This document shows, in pieces, positions 7,344-15,746 of a DNA stretch of 26,789 nucleotides (position 1 is the first letter of the stretch; every line of letters starts with the position of its first letter). The stretch spans positions 1 through 26,789 of IMG/VR virus record IMGVR_UViG_3300025400_000069. One strand, 5' to 3'. The position numbers were made by a program, and so were the translations under genes. The notes under the pieces were generated by a model. It did no database searches, had not been told where the DNA came from, and saw only the letters and a program-made list of their open reading frames with translations. Source of the DNA: a virus.

Positions 7344-8121
7344 CACTTATAACACTACAAAAGCAATTCTTCTTTCAACACCTCTTCCTACACAAACAAG
7401 AACATATAAGCCTGTAGGACATGGTCAATTAATTGATCTTACATTGAATGGTATTGAGAAAGCTGGATTTAAATTAGATAAAGAAACCTATTCATCAGCT
7501 AGAGAAGGTCAAATAGCCAATGGTAGATTTACTATTAGTAATGTAGCTGATAGTGAAATGCAATTACAAATTGGCTGGCAGAATAGCTACAATAAGCAAT
7601 TAACATTAAAGTTTGCTATTGGTACACGCATATTCATTTGTCAAAATGGTTGTGTATCAGGAGATTATGGTGCATTCAAGAAGAAACATGTTGGTGAAGT
7701 GCAAACTTTTACACCAAATGCTATTGTAGAATACATTAAATCTGCAGCAGATGCATTCAAAAAGATGCAATTTGAAAGAGATGCTATGAAGCAAATAGAA
7801 ATTACTAAGCGTGTTAAAGCTGAATTGATTGGTAGAATGATAATTGAAGAACAATTCATTAGTTCTACACAGCTAAACATCATTAGTAAAGAACTTCAAG
7901 CTCCTACACATGATTATGGTGCTAAAGATAGCTTATGGGAATTGTATAATTATACAACATTCTCTATGAAAGAAGTTCATCCTAGCTTATGGATGGAAAG
8001 TCATATGGATGCTCATAAGTTCTTTGTAGATGCAAGTGGAGCTATATCTAACTTCCCTGCAATGCCTGAAATAATACCTGTAGAAGAAAATATGTTTACA
8101 CAATTAGAAATGACATTTTAA
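7333..8121 (+). CDS. DUF932-like phage/plasmid protein
   Basis: This 262-residue protein resembles the DUF932 family found on phages and plasmids of many bacteria. Points of similarity are the N-terminal GHGQLIDL, the strand pair in RFTISNVADSEMQLQIGW, NSYNKQLTLKFAIGTRIFICQNGCVSG (near residues 84-110) with the invariant-looking C-x-NG, and a long helical second half (SAADAFKKMQFERDAM). The molecular role of DUF932 is not established; it is often near replication or recombination genes, as here. It starts 11 bases within the preceding small gene and ends one base before the UDG-like gene. The family call is by motif memory, not by search. Confidence 0.55.
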   Translation: METNTYNTTKAILLSTPLPTQTRTYKPVGHGQLIDLTLNGIEKAGFKLDKETYSSAREGQIANGRFTISNVADSEMQLQIGWQNSYNKQLTLKFAIGTRIFICQNGCVSGDYGAFKKKHVGEVQTFTPNAIVEYIKSAADAFKKMQFERDAMKQIEITKRVKAELIGRMIIEEQFISSTQLNIISKELQAPTHDYGAKDSLWELYNYTTFSMKEVHPSLWMESHMDAHKFFVDASGAISNFPAMPEIIPVEENMFTQLEMTF

Positions 8122-8122
8122 T

Positions 8123-8839
8123 ATGAAGTGGGAAAAGTTTAAAGATCAGTTTCACGAGAGTTGGCATAGGTTTATGCAACCATTTATTGAGAGTGAGGAG
8201 TGTGATAACATCTACAAAACTTTAAAAGCTGAAAGTGCGAGGGGTAAGAAAATTGCCCCTCTTTCAGCTAATGTTTATAGATGCTTTAAAGAAACACCCT
8301 TTGATGATTTAAAAGTGGTGATTATGGGTATGTGCCCCTATCACACATTAAAAGATGGTTCTCCTATAGCAGATGGTTTGTTGATGGGCTGTTCAACAAC
8401 AAATGTATTACAGCCTTCTTTACAACAATTCTATGATGGTATAGAAAGAGAGCTTTATGATGGACTTGAGTTAAATGTATTTAAGAATCCAGATGTATCC
8501 TATTTAGCTAATCAAGGAGTGTTAATGTTTAATGCAGCCCTAACCACTGAAGCAAATAAAGCGGGAAGCCATATTGCTTTGTGGGAACCATTTACAAAAT
8601 ATGTGTTTGAACAAATACTCACATATACAGGAGCTCCTATTATATTCTTAGGCAAAGATGCTGCTAGGTATGAGAGATGCATTCCACCATTTAGTTGGGC
8701 ATTCTCTGTAACACATCCAGCATCAGCTAGCTATAAGAATTCTGAATGGAATACAGAAGGTGTATTTACTAAGGTGAACAAAATATTAAAAGACAACAAT
8801 GGATTTGAAATCAAATGGTTAGATGAACTACCATTTTAA
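8123..8839 (+). CDS. Uracil-DNA glycosylase homologue (family 1 fold) with altered active site
   Basis: This 238-residue protein follows the UNG sequence along its length: VVIMGMCPYH (65-74) aligns with the UNG water-activating loop VVxLGQDPYH, PIADGLLMG with the AHGLxF loop, QGVLMFNAALT (131-141) with RQGVLLLNTxLT, SHIALWEPFT (149-158) with SHxxxGWExFT, and THPASASY (198-205) with the HPSPLS loop. The catalytic Asp of GQDPYH is Cys71 and the preceding Gln is Met70; the aromatic residue that stacks on uracil also appears lost. Asn137 and His199 are kept. By analogy with UNG, uracil excision is expected to be weak or absent, so it may bind DNA or block host repair instead. It is followed 11 bases later by a small gene. 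Confidence 0.8.
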   Translation: MKWEKFKDQFHESWHRFMQPFIESEECDNIYKTLKAESARGKKIAPLSANVYRCFKETPFDDLKVVIMGMCPYHTLKDGSPIADGLLMGCSTTNVLQPSLQQFYDGIERELYDGLELNVFKNPDVSYLANQGVLMFNAALTTEANKAGSHIALWEPFTKYVFEQILTYTGAPIIFLGKDAARYERCIPPFSWAFSVTHPASASYKNSEWNTEGVFTKVNKILKDNNGFEIKWLDELPF

Positions 8840-8850
8840 AAAACAATTAT

Positions 8851-9153
8851 ATGGCAAGAATAGAAGTTTATGTAGAAAATATGGAAGGTGCACCACTTGA
8901 TCATGATTATAACATAATCAAAGTGTTTGATAACCTAGAAATGTATAATTCTGATAGCTCTGATTGGGCTAAGAAAAATGAATTTGTTGGAAGTATTAAA
9001 GATGATGGGAATGGTATCATCATAACAATGGGCTCTATGAAAAAGCCTATTGAAATGAATTACCAGAATGCTCAAGAACTATTTATATTATTAGCAATGC
9101 ATAACACTGCAAAAATGGAATTTAAAAAATCAGAAACTATTAAAACTATTTAA
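8851..9153 (+). CDS. Hypothetical protein
   Basis: This 100-residue acidic protein has predicted beta strands in the first half (ARIEVYVEN, YNIIKVFDNL) and in GNGIIITMGS, and a helix in NAQELFILLAMHNTAKM. No known domain is recognised. It is two bases upstream of the next gene and co-directional with the UDG-like and rII genes, so it is probably part of one transcript leading to rIIA. Confidence 0.65.
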   Translation: MARIEVYVENMEGAPLDHDYNIIKVFDNLEMYNSDSSDWAKKNEFVGSIKDDGNGIIITMGSMKKPIEMNYQNAQELFILLAMHNTAKMEFKKSETIKTI

Positions 9154-9154
9154 C

Positions 9155-9514
9155 ATGTATGAAGTAACAATAGGAGGAATACTTGAAAAAGGAGATATGA
9201 TAGCTGTTTCTACTGGTGGTAATTTTTATATTGCTGTTTATTTGGGTATGGGACGTAATACAGTACAATATTATCCACCACAGTATGTCATTCATAATAA
9301 AGAACATTATGATAAATTGCCTGAAGTTAATGCTAAAGGTGAAAAGAAGAAACCTTTTTCATTAAAACACATTTGGAAATGTTATCTAAATACTCCTAGA
9401 AAAAGTAGAATAATAAAGCTAAATAGGAACAATTTTACAGATGTAGAACAAATACAAGAAATAGAAAAAGCAAAAGAAATCTTAAAAGAACTTGGAATAA
9501 ACGTAAATTACTAA
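9155..9514 (+). CDS. Hypothetical protein
   Basis: This 119-residue basic protein has an N-terminal half with strands that could form an SH3-like barrel (GDMIAVSTGGNFYIAVYLGMGRNTVQYY), in which a charged turn separates short hydrophobic strands. The C-terminal half has KHIWKCYLNTPRKSRIIKL followed by a helix of EIEKAKEILKEL. No family is recognised and the barrel assignment is only a reading of the pattern. It sits two bases before the rIIA-like gene. Confidence 0.65.
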   Translation: MYEVTIGGILEKGDMIAVSTGGNFYIAVYLGMGRNTVQYYPPQYVIHNKEHYDKLPEVNAKGEKKKPFSLKHIWKCYLNTPRKSRIIKLNRNNFTDVEQIQEIEKAKEILKELGINVNY

Positions 9515-9516
9515 TT

Positions 9517-11868
9517 ATGATCTTAGAAAAACAAACAGAAGCCCACATCCTTGAGGAAGGAACAACACAGGAAACTGTGAAAATGTCACTAGACTTAGAT
9601 TCTGCTCAAATATTGATGCAGATGTTAAGTAAAAATCTGTATTCAGATGCAATAGGCTCTACTATCAGAGAATGTGCAAGTAATGCACTTGATAGTCATA
9701 GAAGAGCTGGATGTGACAAACCTATCATTGTTTCTTTTAGAAAGAATGAACATACAGACACAATTGAGTTTGCTGTTGAAGATTTTGGTATTGGTTTAGA
9801 TGCAGATGATGTAAAGAATATCATCAGTAAATATGGTAAGAGCACTAAACGTAACAGTAATACAGAACTTGGTATGATGGGATTGGGATTTAAGGCCCCT
9901 CTTGCCTATAGTTCTTCTTTCTATTTTATAGCTAGAAAGGATGGAATGGAAAGAAAATATATGATGTATGAAGGAGAAGATACTAATAGTATTGATCTTT
10001 TGTATGAAGTGGAATCAAATGAAGCTAATGGTGTTAAGGTGATTGTTCCTGTTAATTATTCTGACAGAAGAAGTTATGCTGATAAAATTGCACAGCAGCT
10101 AGCTTATTTTGAAAATGTATATTTTGACATAGACAGTTCTTTAACTTATTCAAACATTACCAATGATTTTACCATTCATAGAGCTGAAGACTATCAGTTT
10201 TCTAGTTTGGCTAGTAGTCATAGTTTACATTTATGTTTAGATAATGTCACCTATCCAATTGATTGGGAGAAGATTGGAATTAGTTCTATTGATTTTCCTG
10301 TAGCATTACGCTTTAGCCTATCTGATGGAATATTTCCTACACCAAATAGAGAGTCTATTAGATATACACAAGAAGCTAAGCAGATAATATTAGATAAGAT
10401 AACTAAGCTGGCTAATGTATTCATGACTAAATACAATGAAACTATCACTGGAGAAGGTAATCCTATATCCATTATTGAGTTTTATAGTAATAATGAGAGA
10501 TATATCACTAACATCTTTAAGGATAACTCTGGTATGTTGAAGATTGATAATCTTTTAAAATATGCCACTATTCCTATATCCACTCCTAAAATGGATGGTG
10601 TAGATACATTAGACTGGAAGAGAATGTCTGGTGTCCTTAAAGAGTATTTCTTAGGTGAATATCATTTGAAGTTTAGATATGACAGAGGTAAGTTTAAAGA
10701 TGCTACTAAACATTATTACAAATCTCTTACATATGAAGACATTAAGCCTAGATGGGGTAAACCAGCAAAGATATATACATATGCTGATAGACTACCTAAA
10801 AGTAAACAAGACTATCTAAGAACTATACTAGGTGATGATCAATGTATATTTGTTAAGAAACATCCATTTAAACTAAAAGCTAAACATGGTACAGATTATC
10901 AGTCTTACCAAGACGTATTAGCTCTCTATAACTATCCTAAATATAAATGGAGAAAGCTTATCCAGGAGTTCCAAACTGTTGTAAAGTTCTTTGAAAAGGA
11001 TTTTATAGATTCAGATGCTATTCAGATTTCACAAACATGGATAGATGAACAGAAAGCCAAGAGAAAGAAAGTGTTAACAACATCTGTAACAGTGGGTGGT
11101 GCTAAGAAAGTGAGAATGAAAGGTGAGTTCTCTGGTAAAGTGGGTGAATCTATGCAAGTGACTTTATCTGATCAGTATTGTAAGTTTGTTCCTAAAACAT
11201 TTAAGATGGAAGAGATATATTCTAATAAATCTTTAAATGTTTATGCTAAAGAATTTGATAGAAAGCAAATGGATAAATTATGGTCTTGTTTTAGAAAAGA
11301 CGCTAAATTTATCATTGTAGCAGATTCTACATATAAAAACTTACTAACTGCTGATGCACACAATTGGATAACTATGGATAAATTTATAGAAGGAAAGAAT
11401 AGACCATTTAGAACAATGGCTACAACATTCTTATTGGAACAGTTTATGAGTGAGTATGACTCTATATTTAGAAGAGTGGATTTTATTAATAAAGTATCAA
11501 CAGATCTTGCAGATAAAATATCTATTCTTGAGAAGTATCATCGTGCAAATGATCAAAGATATGCAGATAGAGACACTAAACAATATATAATTGAGCATGC
11601 TACAGATCATAATTTGTTTAACCAAGAAATATATATTATTTACAAACAAGTAAAGGAAGTATTTGAGAAGCTTTCTTTCTTAAAGCCTATGCTAAACCAG
11701 TTTAGTTATTATATCAATGATGATATGATAGCTAAAGCTGTAGCAGATTTATTTAAATATCACAAGCATAGAGTGAATTTAAAACATTATGCAATAATAT
11801 TAAATGAAGACAAACCTTTGAAAGAAGAACTAACAGAGGACACAATTGATCAATTACAAACAATCTAA
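9517..11868 (+). CDS. rIIA: rIIA-like GHKL ATPase
   Basis: This 783-residue homologue of T4 RIIA is close to the T4 protein in size (about 725). The N-terminal GHKL ATPase fold is clear: N box RECASNALDSH (51-61) with Glu52, Asn56 and Asp59, G1 box EDFGIGL (88-94) and G2 box LGMMGLGFKAPL (118-129). The remaining ~600 residues lack recognisable motifs except a basic central stretch. T4 RIIA acts with RIIB at the membrane or nucleoid and lets the phage grow on RexAB lysogens; the biochemical reaction is not known. Here rIIB follows 11 bases later, as in T4. A protective role against a host exclusion system is inferred by analogy. Confidence 0.82.
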   Translation: MILEKQTEAHILEEGTTQETVKMSLDLDSAQILMQMLSKNLYSDAIGSTIRECASNALDSHRRAGCDKPIIVSFRKNEHTDTIEFAVEDFGIGLDADDVKNIISKYGKSTKRNSNTELGMMGLGFKAPLAYSSSFYFIARKDGMERKYMMYEGEDTNSIDLLYEVESNEANGVKVIVPVNYSDRRSYADKIAQQLAYFENVYFDIDSSLTYSNITNDFTIHRAEDYQFSSLASSHSLHLCLDNVTYPIDWEKIGISSIDFPVALRFSLSDGIFPTPNRESIRYTQEAKQIILDKITKLANVFMTKYNETITGEGNPISIIEFYSNNERYITNIFKDNSGMLKIDNLLKYATIPISTPKMDGVDTLDWKRMSGVLKEYFLGEYHLKFRYDRGKFKDATKHYYKSLTYEDIKPRWGKPAKIYTYADRLPKSKQDYLRTILGDDQCIFVKKHPFKLKAKHGTDYQSYQDVLALYNYPKYKWRKLIQEFQTVVKFFEKDFIDSDAIQISQTWIDEQKAKRKKVLTTSVTVGGAKKVRMKGEFSGKVGESMQVTLSDQYCKFVPKTFKMEEIYSNKSLNVYAKEFDRKQMDKLWSCFRKDAKFIIVADSTYKNLLTADAHNWITMDKFIEGKNRPFRTMATTFLLEQFMSEYDSIFRRVDFINKVSTDLADKISILEKYHRANDQRYADRDTKQYIIEHATDHNLFNQEIYIIYKQVKEVFEKLSFLKPMLNQFSYYINDDMIAKAVADLFKYHKHRVNLKHYAIILNEDKPLKEELTEDTIDQLQTI

Positions 11869-11879
11869 AATTAAAACAA

Positions 11880-13427
11880 ATGCTAAGTTTAAAATGGTTT
11901 AAGAGTGCTGTACAAAACAGTATAGAAAAAGTAGTAGAAAAGAAAATAGAACAATTAGAAAAAGAAGAGGGGGAAAATATCCCCTCTTCTATTTACACAT
12001 CTGAAAATATAGGAGCATGTGGTACAGGAGAATACATAAAGGTTGTATTAAAGCCTTATTTGAACATTAAAATGGTAAATGATGTACTAACTATTGTATT
12101 AGTTGATGGTGGTATATTAACCAAGAACAATGCTACAGCTGATGATTTTAATACAGCTAGAACTGCTACAACAGAACAACAACTATTTGCCTTAGTTGCT
12201 TCTCCAGAAATAAGAGATGAAAGACGTAAAGAAGAAGCTGAATATGAGAAAGCTAGTGCTATTAAGAATGGTGTAGAATATCTAAATAAGCTAGATGATT
12301 TTGAAATGAAAGATGGTTCTTTGTATCTAAAAGGTATTAGCAGAAGCATTCCTCCTCTAATGGTAGAAGAATTCTTACAAATCGTTGGTCGTTATCCATT
12401 TGTTGGAACAATATCTAAAGATGAAGTGAGTATGTTGCTTGAAGAAGATGAAGAATATCAAGCTCTTAAGAGGTTCTTTATGTGGTGTTGCTTAAATCCT
12501 AGAGCTGAAGTGGCTGATAAATTGTATAACTTCTTAAAGAAGAATGCATTTAAAATCACTAAGCAAGGATTCTTTGCTGCTCTTAGAAATGTTGTTACAG
12601 TGCATGGATCTAATGAACTAGTTCACTTTATAAGTAATGCTTATAATAAAGTGAAAGCTGTATGGAAGAAGAAACCAGATGAATATCATGTATTCCTAGA
12701 CAATGGTGAATACAAAATGGTTCATGGAGATGCTATGTATAAAAAAGAAACATGTACATGTTCTTATTGTGATGGTACAGGAACTATTCCTAAGTATGAT
12801 GAAGAATATGATGATAGTGAAGAGTGTCCAGAATGTGATGGTTCTGGTGAATATGAAGATATGGTTCTTGCAGTTAAAGGTGAGAACCTTGGTAACTTGA
12901 CTGAGCTTTATCTTGATCTTCCTAATAGAGCAGAGAATAGATTCACAGATGCTTATAGTAGAACATTTGATATTCGCATTGGTAAAGCTGTAAACATGGA
13001 CCCAGACAAGTGTCGTTGGAACACTGATGATTGTGGTGCTGAAGGTTTACATTTCACTAGTGATGAAATTCACTATGTAGGATGTGGAGACACTTCTGTA
13101 CTTGTGCTCATTAATCCAATGAAGGTGGTGGGAATTGGTGAATCTAAAGGCAGATGTTGGGAATATTTACCAATTATGACTGTTCCACGTGATGAAGCAA
13201 CTAGTATATTACATGATCTTGACTTTGATATTCTAGAGCTAGATGAATCTTATGCTGTACGTGAGTTAGAAAATCTTGCTGAAAAAGCTACATTAGGTTT
13301 TGTAACAGAAGCTACTAAGTATGAATTCAATCTTCCAGCAATTTCCACTGCTGAAATAAAAGCTATCGTTAAGAATCTCGATGAAATTAATGAACAAATT
13401 TCTAAGAGAATCGTAAAAATTGATTAA
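11880..13427 (+). CDS. rIIB: rIIB-like protein with inserted DnaJ-type zinc finger
   Basis: This 515-residue protein is far longer than T4 RIIB (about 312). The RIIB signature lies at 203-240: LNPRAEVADKLYNFLKKNAF followed by ITKQGFFAALRNV, matching the RIIB pattern of a helix then ITxxGxFLAYRxV. It continues with LYLDLPNRAENRFTDAYSR, NxDPDxCRWN and CGAEGLHF (up to about 391). Between these parts (about 292-323) are two CxxCxGxG zinc-finger repeats of DnaJ type, with Cys294/297 and Cys316/319 and spacer acidic residues. The N-terminal ~180 residues are an extra charged region. It presumably partners RIIA, encoded just upstream. The insertion suggests an added protein- or DNA-binding function. 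Confidence 0.75.
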   Translation: MLSLKWFKSAVQNSIEKVVEKKIEQLEKEEGENIPSSIYTSENIGACGTGEYIKVVLKPYLNIKMVNDVLTIVLVDGGILTKNNATADDFNTARTATTEQQLFALVASPEIRDERRKEEAEYEKASAIKNGVEYLNKLDDFEMKDGSLYLKGISRSIPPLMVEEFLQIVGRYPFVGTISKDEVSMLLEEDEEYQALKRFFMWCCLNPRAEVADKLYNFLKKNAFKITKQGFFAALRNVVTVHGSNELVHFISNAYNKVKAVWKKKPDEYHVFLDNGEYKMVHGDAMYKKETCTCSYCDGTGTIPKYDEEYDDSEECPECDGSGEYEDMVLAVKGENLGNLTELYLDLPNRAENRFTDAYSRTFDIRIGKAVNMDPDKCRWNTDDCGAEGLHFTSDEIHYVGCGDTSVLVLINPMKVVGIGESKGRCWEYLPIMTVPRDEATSILHDLDFDILELDESYAVRELENLAEKATLGFVTEATKYEFNLPAISTAEIKAIVKNLDEINEQISKRIVKID

Positions 13428-13432
13428 ATTTG
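13399..13432 (+). promoter_or_regulatory. Possible Bacteroidota promoter for the tRNA-like element
   Basis: TAAATTTG at 13425-13432 is a perfect TAnnTTTG -7 element. The -33 element is weaker: TTTC at 13399-13402 with a 22-base spacer. The predicted start of transcription, about six bases after the -7 box, falls at 13438-13439, exactly the first paired base of the tRNA-like fold. The -7 box overlaps the rIIB stop codon. Confidence 0.4.
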
Positions 13433-13438
13433 TATCAG

Positions 13439-13510
13439 CCTAGGGTAGCTTAAATCAGAAAAGCCCTTGATTGTATCTTGGAGATGTAGGTGCAAATCCT
13501 TCTCCTAGGC
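13439..13510 (+). tRNA. Degenerate tRNA-like element (elbow contacts missing)
   Basis: The 72 bases can be folded as a cloverleaf. Acceptor: CCTAGGG 13439-13445 with TCCTAGG 13503-13509 (one G-U), extended outward by G13438-C13510. D-arm: GCTT 13448-13451 with AAGC 13461-13464. T-arm: GTAGG 13486-13490 with CCTTC 13498-13502 (one mismatch) and loop TGCAAAT. The anticodon arm is poor: CCTTG/CTTGG with two T-T mismatches gives anticodon TGT, while an alternative shift relying on wobbles gives GTA. The D-loop has no GG and T-loop position 55 is G, so the usual D-loop/T-loop contact is lost. No CCA is encoded. It may be a decaying tRNA or a tRNA mimic; the identity is not determined. Confidence 0.4.
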
Positions 13511-13521
13511 TTATTTTTATT

Positions 13522-13920
13522 ATGAGAAAGAAATCAATAAAGAAGAAAGCTGTTCCAAAGCCTAGAGTGGTTAAAACTAGAAATGCAGGTACATTAACAG
13601 AATCAGGATTCTGGAGCTTTATAAGAAGTGCATTGAGACAAAAGAGTAGATGGTGGAAACCAATTACACAATGTAAAATGGAAGCACGTAGAGCATATAA
13701 AGGTGCTAATAAACGTCAGAAGTTTGAATATCAATGTAATGAATGTAAAGGATGGTTTCCTGATAAACTGATTAATGTAGACCATATAGTTCCTGCTGGT
13801 AGCTTAAATTGTGCAGAAGATCTTCCAGGGTTTGTAGAAAGACTGTTCTGTGAACAAGATAATCTTCAGATACTTTGTACCCATTGCCATGACACAAAAA
13901 CCAAAAAAGATAAAAAATGA
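13522..13920 (+). CDS. HNH endonuclease
   Basis: This 132-residue enzyme has a compact treble-clef HNH site: C72-x2-C75 first zinc knuckle, VDHIVPAG (86-93) with the catalytic His88, QDNLQILC (112-119) with Asn114, then C119-x2-C122-H123 (CTHCHDTK). The N-terminal ~65 residues are lysine- and arginine-rich and probably bind DNA. The start at 13522 was preferred to in-frame TTG codons upstream, because those lie inside the tRNA-like element. It could be a homing endonuclease or a functional phage nuclease. Its stop overlaps the next start (ATGA), so it is integrated in the operon. Close location beside a tRNA-like element fits a mobile endonuclease cassette. Confidence 0.85.
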   Translation: MRKKSIKKKAVPKPRVVKTRNAGTLTESGFWSFIRSALRQKSRWWKPITQCKMEARRAYKGANKRQKFEYQCNECKGWFPDKLINVDHIVPAGSLNCAEDLPGFVERLFCEQDNLQILCTHCHDTKTKKDKK

Positions 13921-14195
13921 AAGATGAAGAGAAAATAGAACTTTCTATTAATACAAAACCTTCTTTTACAGAGACATGGTATGAAGGACATGTTACATAT
14001 TTAGGAGAAGAACATAAGTTCTGGTTGATACATCCTGATGGTGTAGATCCTAATAATAATGAGTATGAACTAGACATAAGATGGTTCTTTGCTAGAGTTC
14101 CTAGAGAAATCAGAGGATTATATCCACAAATTATTTCAGCATTTAAACAAAAACAAAATGATACAAGGAACAACAAAGACAGAAGCTCATTATAG
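13917..14195 (+). CDS. Hypothetical protein
   Basis: This 92-residue protein opens MKDEEKIELSINTKPSF. Strands ETWYEGHVTYLGEEHKFWLIHP resemble a small beta barrel, then DIRWFFARVPREIRGLYPQIISAFKQK forms a helical end, with the sequence FxxVPxEIR typical of a folded helix. No known family is recognised. It is coupled to the HNH gene by ATGA, and its last 38 bases overlap the exonuclease gene in another frame. The overlap and normal composition support translation. Confidence 0.6.
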   Translation: MKDEEKIELSINTKPSFTETWYEGHVTYLGEEHKFWLIHPDGVDPNNNEYELDIRWFFARVPREIRGLYPQIISAFKQKQNDTRNNKDRSSL

Positions 14196-15195
14196 AGCTA
14201 TAATAATGGATAGTTCATCAAGCTTAAAGGAATTCTCCACTAATAGAAGAAAGTATCATAAGAGATATATTCTTAATGAGAAGGTGGAAGAAGAAGATAG
14301 TAAAGCCTCTGTAATGGGTAGACTTGTAGAAACATTACTTATGGAAGAACATTTGTTCGATAAGAAGTTTCACATGTCTATTGTTACAAATGCTCCAACA
14401 GCACTTATGTTAGATTTTGTAGAGGCTCTATATAAACATACATTAGCAGCTACAGATGAGAATGGTGCAATTAGTAGAACATTTGAAGAAATAGCTATAG
14501 ATGCACATAAAGATTCTGGATTCAAGATTAAACTTGATGCTGTTCTTGCTAAGTTTATAGGAAGTGATGCTGAAGTGTATTATAAGGAGATTAGAGAGGT
14601 GAGAAGTAAAGGATTGACAGTTGTTACCACTGATGATGTTACACAAGCTAATAGAATCGTAGAGACTCTTAAGACTAATGATGCCACTGCTCCTATTGTA
14701 AACCTTGTAGAAAGTGATAGATTTAATATTTATAATCAATTACAAATAGAAGGATATACAGTGTTAGGTCATACATTTAAAAGTATGATGGATAAGGTGG
14801 TGATAGATCATAAAGAGAAAACTATTCAAGTGTACGATCTTAAATGTACTTGGTCTGTAGAGAATTTCTATGAAGAGTATTATCTATATAGAAGAAGCTA
14901 CATTCAAGCATATTTATATTTTGAAGGTGCAAAGCAATCTTTTGCTGATCTAACTGATTACACTGTTCTCTATCCTAAGTTTATTGTTTGTGACAGTACA
15001 AACTATATGCGTCCATTAATCTATGAAATGACTGACACCTCTATGGATCATGCATTCAGCGGATTTACACATAGAGGACGTGAATATCCAGGTGTTAAGA
15101 AGATCATTAAGGATTTACAATGGGCTATTAAAAATGATACATGGGATGTATCTAGAGAAAATAGTATTGCTAACAGTGTGGTAAAAATAAATTAA
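14158..15195 (+). CDS. PD-(D/E)XK exonuclease (RecB/Cas4-like)
   Basis: This 345-residue nuclease has the RecB-like core: ASVMGRLVETLLM (50-62) supplies the helix with the conserved G-x-x-x-E, Asp212 in MMDKVVIDH is the first metal ligand, VYDLKCTW (225-232) gives the D-x-K pair Asp227 and Lys229, and RSYIQAYLYFEG (246-257) is the Q-x-x-x-Y motif IV. Phage proteins of this type are 5'-3' exonucleases that work with an annealing protein, here possibly the Sak4-like ATPase. The start is the ATG at 14158; longer versions use a TTG deep inside the preceding gene. It ends in TAATG with the following gene. Confidence 0.75.
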   Translation: MIQGTTKTEAHYRAIIMDSSSSLKEFSTNRRKYHKRYILNEKVEEEDSKASVMGRLVETLLMEEHLFDKKFHMSIVTNAPTALMLDFVEALYKHTLAATDENGAISRTFEEIAIDAHKDSGFKIKLDAVLAKFIGSDAEVYYKEIREVRSKGLTVVTTDDVTQANRIVETLKTNDATAPIVNLVESDRFNIYNQLQIEGYTVLGHTFKSMMDKVVIDHKEKTIQVYDLKCTWSVENFYEEYYLYRRSYIQAYLYFEGAKQSFADLTDYTVLYPKFIVCDSTNYMRPLIYEMTDTSMDHAFSGFTHRGREYPGVKKIIKDLQWAIKNDTWDVSRENSIANSVVKIN

Positions 15196-15746
15196 TGGAA
15201 GTAAAAAAGACAATCACTAGTATATTCATTGTTCCTACGCTTGGTATTGCAAAAGAGAAGCTTATAGACAATGGGTATATTAATGGATATATTAAGGATG
15301 AAAGAAAGGATGTACAGTATGAAAATGCTGTATATCTTCTCTTTAAGCCTGCTGATTTATATAAATTCAAAAGCTTTTTAGATACAGAGTATGAACGTAC
15401 AAAGTCTATAGTTGATGATTATGATTATGAAGATGGGTATGTTGTAATAGTTTATACACTCAACAAAAGATTGGATGATGACATTGCTCTAATTAAAGCA
15501 GGTAAATATTCCCAAACTTCTAGTAAATTTCAAGGTATATTCCCTAAACTAGTCAAATTAAAGAGAAATGGATTGCATAAGGATGAAATAAGCATTCAAT
15601 ATCGCATCTTTAATAAGACAGAAGACCTACGTCAATATTGGGAAGATAAACTTGGGGTGGATTTTGAAGATGATTGGGAAGTATGGGATGGATTTAATGA
15701 AGAAGCAGAATCTCTTAACCTCGATAAACTTAAAGAAAATGTATAA
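15195..15746 (+). CDS. Hypothetical protein
   Basis: This 183-residue protein begins MEVKKTITSIFIVPTLGIAKEKL and alternates strands (AVYLLFKPADLYKF, GYVVIVYTLN) with helices. It has a distinctive acidic stretch SIVDDYDYEDGY near residue 75 and an acidic C-terminal third (EDDWEVWDGFNEEAE). The strand-helix order with a lysine-rich end hints at a small alpha/beta fold, but no family is recognised. It is joined by TAATG to the exonuclease and overlaps the next gene by 8 bases, so it is likely expressed with the recombination genes. Confidence 0.68.
   Translation: MEVKKTITSIFIVPTLGIAKEKLIDNGYINGYIKDERKDVQYENAVYLLFKPADLYKFKSFLDTEYERTKSIVDDYDYEDGYVVIVYTLNKRLDDDIALIKAGKYSQTSSKFQGIFPKLVKLKRNGLHKDEISIQYRIFNKTEDLRQYWEDKLGVDFEDDWEVWDGFNEEAESLNLDKLKENV

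Noticed and set aside
13471-13521. Upstream extension of the HNH gene from TTG at 13471
   Set aside because: The extension lies in the tRNA-like element and adds nothing recognisable; ATG at 13522 is sufficient.
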